DNA of 64,000 bases, taken from NCBI RefSeq assembly GCF_022664435.1, contig NZ_JAKREU010000009.1, positions 62,001-126,000 on the forward strand, given 5' to 3'. The first letter of the stretch is position 1; the number at the start of each line of letters is the position of its first letter. The translations under genes were made by a program, and so were the position numbers. The notes below the pieces were generated by a model that saw only the letters and a list, made by a program, of their open reading frames with translations, did no database searches and was not told the origin of the DNA. Positions 57,094 through 64,000 of the stretch are shown here, in pieces. Source of the DNA: Sphingomonas panni. Lineage in GTDB: Bacteria; Pseudomonadota; Alphaproteobacteria; Sphingomonadales; Sphingomonadaceae.

Positions 57094-57945
57094 TTACTCC
57101 CCCTTCATCTCCATCGCCCGCGCGTACAGTTCGCGCCGATCCATCCCCAGCGCCTTCGCCACTTCGCCCGCCGCCTTCGACGCGGGCAGCCGGGTCAGCG
57201 CCTCCCGCAAGGCCGTGTCGGCATCGTCCTGCGTCGCCGGCGGCGGTGTACCGGGCGGGGCAACGACGATCACGATCTCGCCCCTGGGCGGCGCATCGGC
57301 ATAGCGTTGCGCCAGCACCGACAGCGTGCCGGTCACGCATTCCTCGAACCGCTTGGTGATTTCGCGCGCGACGCCGCATTCGCGTTCGCCCAGCCGTTCG
57401 GCCAGTGCGGCGAGGGTGGCGGACAAACGCTGCCCGCTTTCGTAGAAGACCAGCGTCGCGCGCACGCCCGCAATCTCGGTGATCGCGTCGGCACGGGCAT
57501 GGGCCTTAGACGGCAGGAAGCCGGCGAACAGGAACCGGTCGGTCGGCAGGCCCGCCAGCGTCAGCGCCGCGATCGCCGCGCAGGGGCCGGGAATGGTGAC
57601 GACGGCATGGCCCGCCGCGCGCGCATCGCGCACCAGCTTGTACCCCGGATCGGAAATCAGCGGCGTGCCGGCATCCGACACCAACGCCACCGCCTCGCTG
57701 CCCATGCGCGCGATCAGGCCGGGGCGCATCCCTTCGGCATTATGGTCGTGATACGGAATCATCGGCCGCTTGACCCCGATATGGCGCAACAGCCCGGCAG
57801 TCACTCGGCTGTCCTCCACCGCGATCACGTCCGCCCGCGATAAAATATCGGCGGCACGGATAGTTAGGTCACCGAGATTGCCGATGGGGGTCGCGACGAT
57901 GTAGAGGCCGGGGGCAAGTTTTTCGGTCATCAGGGGTAGGTCCAT
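57094..57945 (-). CDS. rsmI: 16S rRNA (cytidine-1402-2'-O)-methyltransferase
   Basis: RsmI methylates the ribose of C1402 in the decoding centre. The 283-aa product shows the tetrapyrrole-methylase fold: GLYIVATPIGNLGDLTIRAADILSRADVIAVEDSRV, RLIP-type IPYHDHNAEG, ALVSDAGTPLISDPGYKLV, IPGPCAAIAALTLAGLPTDRFLFAGFLP, and VFYESGQRL. ATG 57945 overlaps the opposite-strand ATG of the next gene (CATG); ATG 57930 is an alternative that would free the overlap. The gene often lies beside the LpoA-like gene in proteobacteria. Confidence 0.94.
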   Translation of the reverse strand: MDLPLMTEKLAPGLYIVATPIGNLGDLTIRAADILSRADVIAVEDSRVTAGLLRHIGVKRPMIPYHDHNAEGMRPGLIARMGSEAVALVSDAGTPLISDPGYKLVRDARAAGHAVVTIPGPCAAIAALTLAGLPTDRFLFAGFLPSKAHARADAITEIAGVRATLVFYESGQRLSATLAALAERLGERECGVAREITKRFEECVTGTLSVLAQRYADAPPRGEIVIVVAPPGTPPPATQDDADTALREALTRLPASKAAGEVAKALGMDRRELYARAMEMKGE

Positions 57946-59137
57946 GGCAGACACGATAGCGCCACGGCAATGGCGGCACCACATCGCGCGCGCCACGGCG
58001 CTGATCGGCGCGGTATTGCTGGCGGGGTGCGCGACCATCGTGCCCAAGGGGCCGGTCGAACAGGCGCCGCCCACCGGCACCCGCCCGCAGCCGACCCGGC
58101 CCGGCCCGGTGACCAGCGGCATCCCGGAGGATAATCAGCGCCACCGCGTCGCGCTGCTCGTGCCGCTGACCGGCCCGAACGGCGGCGTCGGTCGGTCGAT
58201 CGCCAATGCGACGCAGCTGGCCTTGCTCGACACGCGCAGCGAACGGGTGCGAATCACCACCTACGATACCGCCGCCGGAGCCGCTGCCGCCGCACAGCGC
58301 GCGATCGCGGAGGGCAACCGGCTGATCCTGGGACCGCTGCTCGCCGACGATGTCCGCGCCGTCGCGCCGATCGCGCGCGCCGCGAAGGTGCCGGTCATCA
58401 GCTATTCGAACGATGTGTCGGTCGCCGGGAACGGCGCCTATCTGCTCGGCTATACCCCCGCCCAGTCGATCGACCGCGTCGTCGGCTATGCCCGGACCAA
58501 CGGCATGACCCAGTTCGCCGGCCTCGTCCCCGCCGGCGTCTATGGTCAGCGCGCCTCGACCAGTTTCCTGCGCGCGGTCGAACAGGCGGGCGGGCAGGTC
58601 GTCTCGATCCAGACCTATGCGCGGGGTGGCATCGCCGCCGCCGTCGCCAAGTTGCCCAGGACCTCGCCCTATGAAGCGATCCTGATCGCCGATCAGGCGG
58701 GGCAGGCCGCGCTGGCGGTACCGGCGATCCGCAAGACCGGCAGCCGCTCGGCAAAGGTGCTGGGGACCGAATTGTGGAATACCGAAACCGGCCTGGGGTC
58801 GATGCCGGCGCTGAACGGCGCGTGGTATGCCAGCGTGTCGAACAGCCTCTATCGCCAGTTCGCGACCAAGTACCGCGCCCGCTTCAACGCCGCACCGTAT
58901 CGCCTGTCGAGCCTCGGCTATGATTCGGTGCTGCTGACGGTCCGCATCGCCCGCGACTGGCCGGTCGGCCGCGACTTTCCCGAAAGCCGGTTGCGTGCGG
59001 AGGACGGCTTCGCCGGTCTGGACGGCGCGTTCCGCTTCGGCCGCGACGGCGTGGCCGAACGCGCGCTGGAGGTGCAGGAGGTGCGCCCAGGCGGTGCGGT
59101 GACGGTCAGCCCCGCGCCGCGGACGTTCGGGGAGTAG
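57944..59137 (+). CDS. LpoA-like penicillin-binding-protein activator lipoprotein
   Basis: The 397-aa protein starts with a lipoprotein signal (LIGAVLLAGCAT lipobox) and a Pro-rich linker. A periplasmic-binding-protein fold follows: HRVALLVPLTGPNGGVGRSIANATQLALLD, LILGPLLADDVRAVAPIARAAKVPVISYSND, AGLVPAGVYGQRASTSFLRAVEQAGGQV, and GYDSVLLTVRIARDW. This matches the C-terminal part of LpoA/YraM and related receptors. It may help activate a penicillin-binding protein at the outer membrane. AGG just before ATG 57944 is a weak ribosome site. Confidence 0.85.
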   Translation: MADTIAPRQWRHHIARATALIGAVLLAGCATIVPKGPVEQAPPTGTRPQPTRPGPVTSGIPEDNQRHRVALLVPLTGPNGGVGRSIANATQLALLDTRSERVRITTYDTAAGAAAAAQRAIAEGNRLILGPLLADDVRAVAPIARAAKVPVISYSNDVSVAGNGAYLLGYTPAQSIDRVVGYARTNGMTQFAGLVPAGVYGQRASTSFLRAVEQAGGQVVSIQTYARGGIAAAVAKLPRTSPYEAILIADQAGQAALAVPAIRKTGSRSAKVLGTELWNTETGLGSMPALNGAWYASVSNSLYRQFATKYRARFNAAPYRLSSLGYDSVLLTVRIARDWPVGRDFPESRLRAEDGFAGLDGAFRFGRDGVAERALEVQEVRPGGAVTVSPAPRTFGE

Positions 59138-59143
59138 GGGGCG

Positions 59144-59551
59144 GTGGCCGAGCTTCCTGCCGACGCGCTCGACAGGATTGCGTGGGAAGACGCCAGTCTG
59201 ATCGAAATACGCCTGACATCGGCCGGCATCGATCTGGTAATGGTGGCGGACATATCCGGTGTGGTGCCTCGATCGGCGGGGGAAGAGTTCAGCTACCTCA
59301 CCCTATCGTTCGCGGGCATTCAGAAGTTGGATATGCCGCTGAAACTGGCGCATTTCGTGCCGGTCGATCATCCTCGTGACGAACTCCCCGATCTTGGGGG
59401 TGTCCATTCGCTGGCGATTGAGGCGCTGCCGAACGATGACCGGTGCGTCCCACTGCGTTACCGAATGACGCTCGATTGGTCCTATGGCACGATTAGCTTC
59501 GAGTATGAGGCCGTTCGCGCGACGACGGTAGCCGAACGTATCGAAGGTTAG
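59144..59551 (+). CDS. Hypothetical protein
   Basis: A 135-aa acidic, soluble protein (about 20 Asp/Glu excess-rich positions, ending AVRATTVAERIEG) with no signal peptide or membrane segment. Its pattern of short beta-strand stretches (LIEIRLTSAGIDLVMVADIS, FSYLTLSFAGIQKLDMP, YRMTLDWSYGTISFEYEAV) suggests a beta-rich fold. GTG 59144 is preceded by AGGGGG and follows the LpoA-like stop by seven bases, so it may be co-transcribed. I do not recognise a family. Confidence 0.6.
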   Translation: MAELPADALDRIAWEDASLIEIRLTSAGIDLVMVADISGVVPRSAGEEFSYLTLSFAGIQKLDMPLKLAHFVPVDHPRDELPDLGGVHSLAIEALPNDDRCVPLRYRMTLDWSYGTISFEYEAVRATTVAERIEG

Positions 59552-59578
59552 AGGTTGATCTAGTCGACTTGAACCGAA

Positions 59579-59661
59579 CGTCATCCCAGCGAAGGCTGGG
59601 ATCTCCCGACGATAGGACATCGCAGGAGTCGCTTGAGACCCCAGCCTGCGCTGGGGTGACG
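59579..59661. repeat. Inverted-repeat cassette, family B
   Basis: CGTCATCCCAGCGAAGGCTG and the opposed arm ending GCTGGGGTGACG lie between convergent genes. Confidence 0.85.
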
Positions 59662-59702
59662 TTTCGATGCAGTTGGATCAAAGTTCGTGGGTTGGTCGCC
59701 CC

Positions 59703-60518
59703 TCACGCCACCCCGAACGGCACCACCATATTATCGGCATAATGGCCGACATGCGCCCGCCCCAGATACGGCACGCCCATCGCCCGCGCCCATTTCGCGG
59801 CGATCTGTTCCTCGGTCTCGCCGAAGCCGGTGTCGTCGGGGTGGCGATCGGTCACCGCGCCCAGCCGGATACCGGCGATGCCCTTCAGCTGCGTCGCCTC
59901 GCTCAACTGCCAGAACAGCCGGTCGATGCGGTACAGATCCTCGCCGACCTCCTCGACGATCAGGACGTGGTCGGTCAGGTCGGGCAGCCACGGCGTACCG
60001 ATCAGCGCGCACAGGATGACGAGGTTGAACGCGACGGTCGGCCGCCCGTCCAACTCGGGGGCCAGCATCGAACGGTCATGGTTCACCAGCCAGGCGAGCG
60101 CGCGCGCCGCGCTGTTGGTGCCGCCGGCCTTGCCGACCTGCGCCGCCATCGGCCCATGGATCGGCCGCCCGATCCGCCGGGCATAGAGTGCCCCCAGCAT
60201 GAACCCCATGTCGGAAAAGCCGAGATAGCTCTTCGCCGCCGCCGCGCGATTGAGCTGTGGCATGACCGTGTCGAGGATGCGGTTAGACCCGTATCCGCCG
60301 CGCGCGAACCAGATCGCGTCGAAGCCGGGGTCGTTGGCGAACTCAAGGAACGCTGCCGCGCGCTGTTCGTCGGTCCCCGCGAAATGCCCGACGTCTAGGA
60401 AACATTGCGGATGCACGACCAGGTCGAGCGTGGGATAGGTGAGCGCGGCATAGCCCTGCGTCCGGGCCATCTGCTCCTCATCCACCCGCCGCGCCGGCGC
60501 CACGACTCCGATACGCAT
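59703..60518 (-). CDS. LD-carboxypeptidase, S66 family
   Basis: The enzyme removes terminal D-Ala from murein tetrapeptides during peptidoglycan recycling. The 271-aa product has the conserved FARGGYGSNRIL, the nucleophile Ser102 in LGFSDMGFML, IHGPMAAQV, the Glu in HVLIVEEVGEDLYRIDR and the final His in GHYADNMVVPFG, so the Ser-Glu-His triad is complete. It lies divergently, 48 bp from the Mur ligase gene, which uses the tripeptide it yields. Confidence 0.9.
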   Translation of the reverse strand: MRIGVVAPARRVDEEQMARTQGYAALTYPTLDLVVHPQCFLDVGHFAGTDEQRAAAFLEFANDPGFDAIWFARGGYGSNRILDTVMPQLNRAAAAKSYLGFSDMGFMLGALYARRIGRPIHGPMAAQVGKAGGTNSAARALAWLVNHDRSMLAPELDGRPTVAFNLVILCALIGTPWLPDLTDHVLIVEEVGEDLYRIDRLFWQLSEATQLKGIAGIRLGAVTDRHPDDTGFGETEEQIAAKWARAMGVPYLGRAHVGHYADNMVVPFGVA

Positions 60519-60566
60519 CCTGCAACCCCGCTTGCCACTTCAGGCCAACCCCGATAGCGCCGGGCG

Positions 60567-61958
60567 ATGCTGTACGGCAAATCCTTCTTCCTCGTCGGGA
60601 TCGGCGGGTCGGGCATGATGCCCCTCGCCATGATCCTCGCCGGGCGCGGCGCGACCGTCGCCGGTTCCGACCGTTCGCTCGATCAGGCGAGCCTGCCTGC
60701 CAAGTTCGACGCACTCCGCGCGCTCGGCATCAGGCTCCATCCCCAGGACGGCAGCGGCATCGTGTCGGCCGAACAGATCGTCGTCGCCTCCGCCGCGATC
60801 GAGCCGACCGTCGCAGATATCGTCGCCGCCGAGCGGGTGGGTGCGAAGCGGATGGGCCGCGCCGAATTGCTGGCCGAGCTGTTCAACGCTGCAACGCTGT
60901 CGATCGGGGTGGCGGGCACCAGCGGCAAGTCGACCGTGACGGGCATGATCGGCTATATCCTCCATGCGCTCGGCCGCGATCCGACGGTCATGAACGGCGC
61001 GGTGATGAAGGATTTTGCCGCGCCCGACCGCCCCTTCGCCAGCGCGCTGGTCGGGCAGGGGGATGCGTTCGTCAGCGAGGTGGACGAAAGCGACGGGTCG
61101 ATCGCCTTCTACACGCCCACCGTGGCGGTGCTGAACAATGTCAGCCTCGACCACAAGTCGCTCGACGAACTGCGCGCGCTGTTCGGCGGTTTCGCCGAGC
61201 GGGCGGGGCGGGTGATCGTCAATGTCGGCGATGCCGAGGCGGCGGCGCTGGCCGCGACCATCCCGGCGGACAAGCGGACCACCTTCGCGGTCGAGGGCGA
61301 TGCGGACCTCACCGCCCGCGCACTGACGCTCGATCCCTTTGCCAGCCGGTTCGAACTGATCGCGGACGGCGCGACCCATTCCGTTACCCTAGCCGTGCCC
61401 GGCCGGCACAATGTCGCCAATGCGCTGGCGGCGATCGGGGCGGTTGCCGCCGCCGGGGTGCCCCTTGCCGAGGCCGTGCGAGCCATTGCCGGTTTCTCCG
61501 GCCTCAAGCGCCGGTTCGAGCTGGTGGGGCAGGCGGGCGGCATCGCGGTCATCGACGATTTCGGCCACAACCCCGACAAGATCGCCGCGACCATCGCCAC
61601 GCTGCGCAGCGCGCCGGGCCGGTTGCTGCTGTTCTTCCAGCCGCATGGCTATGGACCGCTCAAGGTCATGCGCCGCGAACTGGTGGCGATGTTCGCCGAA
61701 CGCCTGGCGGCCGATGACCTGCTGGTGCTGCCCGACCCGGTCTATCGCGGCGGCACCGTCACGCGCGAAGTGACCAGTGCGGATATCGTCGCCGACCTGA
61801 CCGCGCTGGGCGCACCCGCGCGCCATATCGCCGACCGGGCGGATGCGGCGGCGTTCCTCGTCGAACAGGCGCGCGCAGGCGACCGCATCGTCGTGATGGG
61901 CGCGCGCGACGATACGCTGTCCGAACTGGCGGCGTACATGGTCGCGCGGCTGGGATAG
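60567..61958 (+). CDS. Mur ligase family protein (MurC/Mpl-like)
   Basis: The 463-aa product has the three Mur domains: [31 protein letters not shown], the ATP loop [67 protein letters not shown], and [12 protein letters not shown]...VIDDFGHNP. It resembles MurC and the tripeptide ligase Mpl. GTSGKST replaces the usual GTHGKTT, and DFGHNP the usual DYAHHP-type motif. Position next to an LD-carboxypeptidase favours a recycling (Mpl-like) role, but MurC-type activity is not excluded. Confidence 0.82.
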   Translation: MLYGKSFFLVGIGGSGMMPLAMILAGRGATVAGSDRSLDQASLPAKFDALRALGIRLHPQDGSGIVSAEQIVVASAAIEPTVADIVAAERVGAKRMGRAELLAELFNAATLSIGVAGTSGKSTVTGMIGYILHALGRDPTVMNGAVMKDFAAPDRPFASALVGQGDAFVSEVDESDGSIAFYTPTVAVLNNVSLDHKSLDELRALFGGFAERAGRVIVNVGDAEAAALAATIPADKRTTFAVEGDADLTARALTLDPFASRFELIADGATHSVTLAVPGRHNVANALAAIGAVAAAGVPLAEAVRAIAGFSGLKRRFELVGQAGGIAVIDDFGHNPDKIAATIATLRSAPGRLLLFFQPHGYGPLKVMRRELVAMFAERLAADDLLVLPDPVYRGGTVTREVTSADIVADLTALGAPARHIADRADAAAFLVEQARAGDRIVVMGARDDTLSELAAYMVARLG

Positions 61959-61974
61959 GCGCCTGACCAGATCC

Positions 61975-62056
61975 GTCACCCCAGCGCAGGCTGGGGTCTC
62001 GCCGTAATGGAGCGCCCTCCTCGCCGCAGGAGACCCCAGCCTGCGCTGGGGTGACG
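61975..62056. repeat. Inverted-repeat cassette, family B
   Basis: CGTCACCCCAGCGCAGGCTG and the opposed arm ending GCTGGGGTGACG lie after the Mur ligase gene. Confidence 0.85.
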
Positions 62057-62175
62057 CAGTAGCGCTGGGGTGGCGATAGACGGCGGGGTGCGGCTGGGCG
62101 ATCGGACACCCCAATCCTTACCAATTTCTTGACATCGTCCGTCCGCTCGGCGACCGGACCAATATCGCAAGCAAA

Positions 62176-62195
62176 TTGTCGAATTAGTCCGACAA
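62176..62195. promoter_or_regulatory. FadR-type palindromic operator of the sugar transporter
   Basis: TTGTCGAATTAGTCCGACAA has perfect 6-bp arms and 16 of 20 symmetrical positions. Its reverse strand contains TTGTCGGACTAAT, which fits TNGTNNNACNA and recurs upstream of the GH51 gene at 466. It ends 22 bp before the transporter start. Confidence 0.55.
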
Positions 62196-62217
62196 GGACT
62201 GAGCTGGGGAGGCCGCT

Positions 62218-63567
62218 TTGGCACAGACACGGGCGGGTTCCGCCACCACCGGGCTGGCATTCGCCGCCGTCACGACGCTGTTCTTCGCATGGGGCTTCAT
62301 CACCTCGCTGATCGACCCGCTGGTCGCGGCGGTGAAGGGCATCTTCACCCTGTCCGATTTCGAGGCGCAGTTCGCTGCCTCCGCCTTCTTCCTCGCCTAT
62401 GGCCTGATCTCGATGCCGGCCGCGATCCTGCTCGGCCGGCTGAAGGCGGTGCCCTCGATCCTGTTCGCGCTCATCACCATGGTCGTCGGCTGCCTGACGA
62501 TGCTGGTCGCGGCGAACCTTGCGGTGTTCCCGATCGTGCTGCTCGGCCTGTTCATCCTCGCCTCGGGCATCACCATCCTGCAGGTCGCGGCGAACCCGCT
62601 TGCCGCCGCGCTGGGCGACCCGAAGCTCAGCCATTTCCGCCTGACGCTCAGCCAGACGTTCAACTCGTTCGGCACGTTCCTGGGGCCCCTGCTCGGTGCC
62701 AGCCTGTTCCTCGAAGGGGTCGAGGTGAAGGACGGCACGGTGCTGACCGAAGCGGTGCGCGCCGGGGCGCTGGCCGGGATCGACCGCGCCTATTTCTGGA
62801 TCGCCGGGCTGATCGCGGCGCTCGCGGTGTTCTTCTTCCTCAGCCGCAAGGTCGTGTCGGCCGCCGTGCCCGAAGCGCCCGCCAACACGCCGTCGCCCGC
62901 CGCGCTGCTGCGCGACGCCTTCTCCTCGCGCTGGGCGGTGCTGGGGGCGGCTGCGATCTTCATCTATGTCGGCGCGGAGGTCGCGATCGGCACCCAGATG
63001 GCGCTGTTCCTCAACGGCGATACGGTCTGGGGCGCATCGGACGCGGCGTTCGGCGTGCCGCTGCTCGGCCTCGCCATGGGTAGCGACGGCGTGCCCGGTG
63101 TGTCGTTGCAGGAAGCGGGCAAGGCAGTCGCCTTCTACTGGCTGGGCGCGATGGTCGGTCGTGCGATCGGGTCGGTGCTGTTGTCGAAGGTGAAGGCACA
63201 CAAGCTGCTCGCCCTGTTCACCGGCATCGCGGTCGCCATGTGCCTGTACGTCGCGCTGGTCGGCGGGGTCGGTGCCGGCTTCGTGGCGCTGGCCATCGGC
63301 CTGTTCAACTCGATCATGTTCCCGGTCATCTTCACCCTGACGCTCGAACGCTCGACCGCCAGCGAGGCGGCGACGTCGGGCCTGTTGTGCACCGCGATCT
63401 TCGGCGGGGCGGTCATTCCGCTGATCGTCGGGCTGGTGTCGGGCGCGGTCGGGCACGGCGCGGCGTTCGTCGTGCCGGCGCTCTGCTATGCCGCGCTGTG
63501 CGCCTTCGCCATCGCGGCGGGCCGTACCGCGCCACGCAACGCCGCATCGGCCAAGAGCCTGCACTGA
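62218..63567 (+). CDS. FucP/GluP-type sugar MFS transporter
   Basis: The 449-aa inner-membrane transporter matches the glucose/galactose (GluP) and fucose (FucP) proton symporters: LFFAWGFITSLIDPLVAAVKGIFTLSDFEAQFAASAFFLAYGLISMPAAILLGRL, SGITILQVAANPLAAALGDP, RLTLSQTFNSFGTFLGPLLGA, and YVGAEVAIGT. About 12 segments are visible. The start is TTG 62218 with GGGGAGG five bases upstream. The operator shared with the arabinofuranosidase gene suggests a plant-derived sugar as cargo; the exact sugar is open. Confidence 0.88.
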   Translation: MAQTRAGSATTGLAFAAVTTLFFAWGFITSLIDPLVAAVKGIFTLSDFEAQFAASAFFLAYGLISMPAAILLGRLKAVPSILFALITMVVGCLTMLVAANLAVFPIVLLGLFILASGITILQVAANPLAAALGDPKLSHFRLTLSQTFNSFGTFLGPLLGASLFLEGVEVKDGTVLTEAVRAGALAGIDRAYFWIAGLIAALAVFFFLSRKVVSAAVPEAPANTPSPAALLRDAFSSRWAVLGAAAIFIYVGAEVAIGTQMALFLNGDTVWGASDAAFGVPLLGLAMGSDGVPGVSLQEAGKAVAFYWLGAMVGRAIGSVLLSKVKAHKLLALFTGIAVAMCLYVALVGGVGAGFVALAIGLFNSIMFPVIFTLTLERSTASEAATSGLLCTAIFGGAVIPLIVGLVSGAVGHGAAFVVPALCYAALCAFAIAAGRTAPRNAASAKSLH

Positions 63568-63641
63568 TCGCACCGAACGGCCATGGTCTCCAGGCTCCGG
63601 TGCGGTTAGGCTAACCGCCTGATCGTCATGGGAGAGAGATC

Positions 63642-63977
63642 ATGGTCGTTCGCACTGCCCTGTTGTTGTCCGCCCTCGCGCTGCCGGCCACGTTGCCGGC
63701 ACAGGTTCGTCAGGAAGGGGCCGGCGCGACGCAGGAACTCGACTGCGACGGCGGCGTCGCCACGGTCGAAGGGGCCGGCAATACCATGACCATCGCCGGC
63801 CGGTGCAGCGCGCTGGTGATAGAGGGGGCCGGCAATCGCGTGACCATCGACCTCGCGCCACGCGCCTCGGTCAGGATTGCCGGGGCCAGCAACACCGTCC
63901 TCTACCGCACCCCCGATGGCAGCAAGGCGCGTGTCAGCGTGGCCGGCGCGGGCAACCGGGTGTCGTTCCGGCGATAG
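63642..63977 (+). CDS. Secreted DUF3060-repeat protein
   Basis: The 111-aa protein has a signal peptide (residues 1-20, ending TLPAQ) and repeating units VEGAGNTMTIAGRC, VIEGAGNRVTI, RIAGASNTVLY and SVAGAGNRVSF, which would form a small beta-helix of the DUF3060 kind. Two Cys (in LDCDGG and AGRCSAL) could form a disulfide. GGGAGAGAGA just before ATG gives the start. Function is not known. The window ends just after it. Confidence 0.8.
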   Translation: MVVRTALLLSALALPATLPAQVRQEGAGATQELDCDGGVATVEGAGNTMTIAGRCSALVIEGAGNRVTIDLAPRASVRIAGASNTVLYRTPDGSKARVSVAGAGNRVSFRR

Positions 63978-63991
63978 GACCGGTAACCTTA

Positions 63992-64000
63992 TCGTCACCC
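63992..64000. repeat. Start of a repeat cassette cut by the window end
   Basis: The last bases, TCGTCACCC, match the opening of the cassettes found behind other genes in this window. Confidence 0.45.

Overview
The window is GC-rich chromosomal DNA from an alphaproteobacterium, most probably a sphingomonad (Sphingomonas or a close relative). The evidence is four large TonB-dependent receptors, the three-polypeptide proton-translocating transhydrogenase, an aa3-type oxidase subunit IV peptide, the order lgt / SAM-methyltransferase / GNAT / pgeF, a ligase-associated DEXH helicase, and more than twenty short inverted-repeat cassettes of the kind scattered through sphingomonad genomes. No rRNA, prophage, insertion sequence, CRISPR array or biosynthetic cluster was seen. 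There is one tRNA gene.

Layout. 1-4.7 kb: the 5' part of a GH51 arabinofuranosidase, the GTPase era, a TonB receptor and a glycine-zipper envelope protein. 5-10.2 kb: gyrB and the helicase. 10.4-21.2 kb: a coherent uptake and phosphorus region with a PhoD phosphatase, three TonB receptors and a beta-propeller phytase; the last receptor and the phytase are translationally coupled. Direct repeats with 11-bp period resembling Pho boxes lie in both relevant promoter regions, and a pair of LacI-type palindromes lies in one. 21-33.9 kb: housekeeping genes (DedA, gshB, SleB-like hydrolase, M16 peptidase, tgt, a PLP enzyme, and the lgt-pgeF operon). 34.3-39.1 kb: a BlaI/BlaR1-like pair, an MBL hydrolase, a DUF4230 protein and nadA. 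40.3-44.2 kb: an SSS sugar transporter, dgoK and dgoA with a divergent FadR-type regulator. 44.3-52.7 kb: fghA, a pseudouridine synthase, an NtrC-type regulator, and the pnt operon, which is split by a PH-domain gene and by a DUF559 nuclease gene embedded in repeats. 53-57 kb: tRNA-Val, an orphan XRE regulator with striking inverted repeats, a POT transporter, a nitroreductase and a GntR regulator. 57-64 kb: rsmI, an LpoA-like lipoprotein, an LD-carboxypeptidase opposite a Mur ligase (peptidoglycan recycling), a FucP-like sugar transporter and a DUF3060 protein.

How parts work together. The PhoD, receptor and phytase genes look like one phosphorus-scavenging locus. Sugar genes at the two ends of the window (the GH51 gene and the FucP-like transporter) share a nearly identical FadR-type operator, which the FCD-domain regulator at 43.4 kb could bind. 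The LD-carboxypeptidase and Mur ligase, together with the SleB-like hydrolase and the LpoA-like protein, serve the cell wall. No wholly new system is evident. The strongest leads are the phosphorus regulon signals, the shared sugar operator, and the DUF559 gene whose two ends are read from repeat DNA inside the pnt operon.
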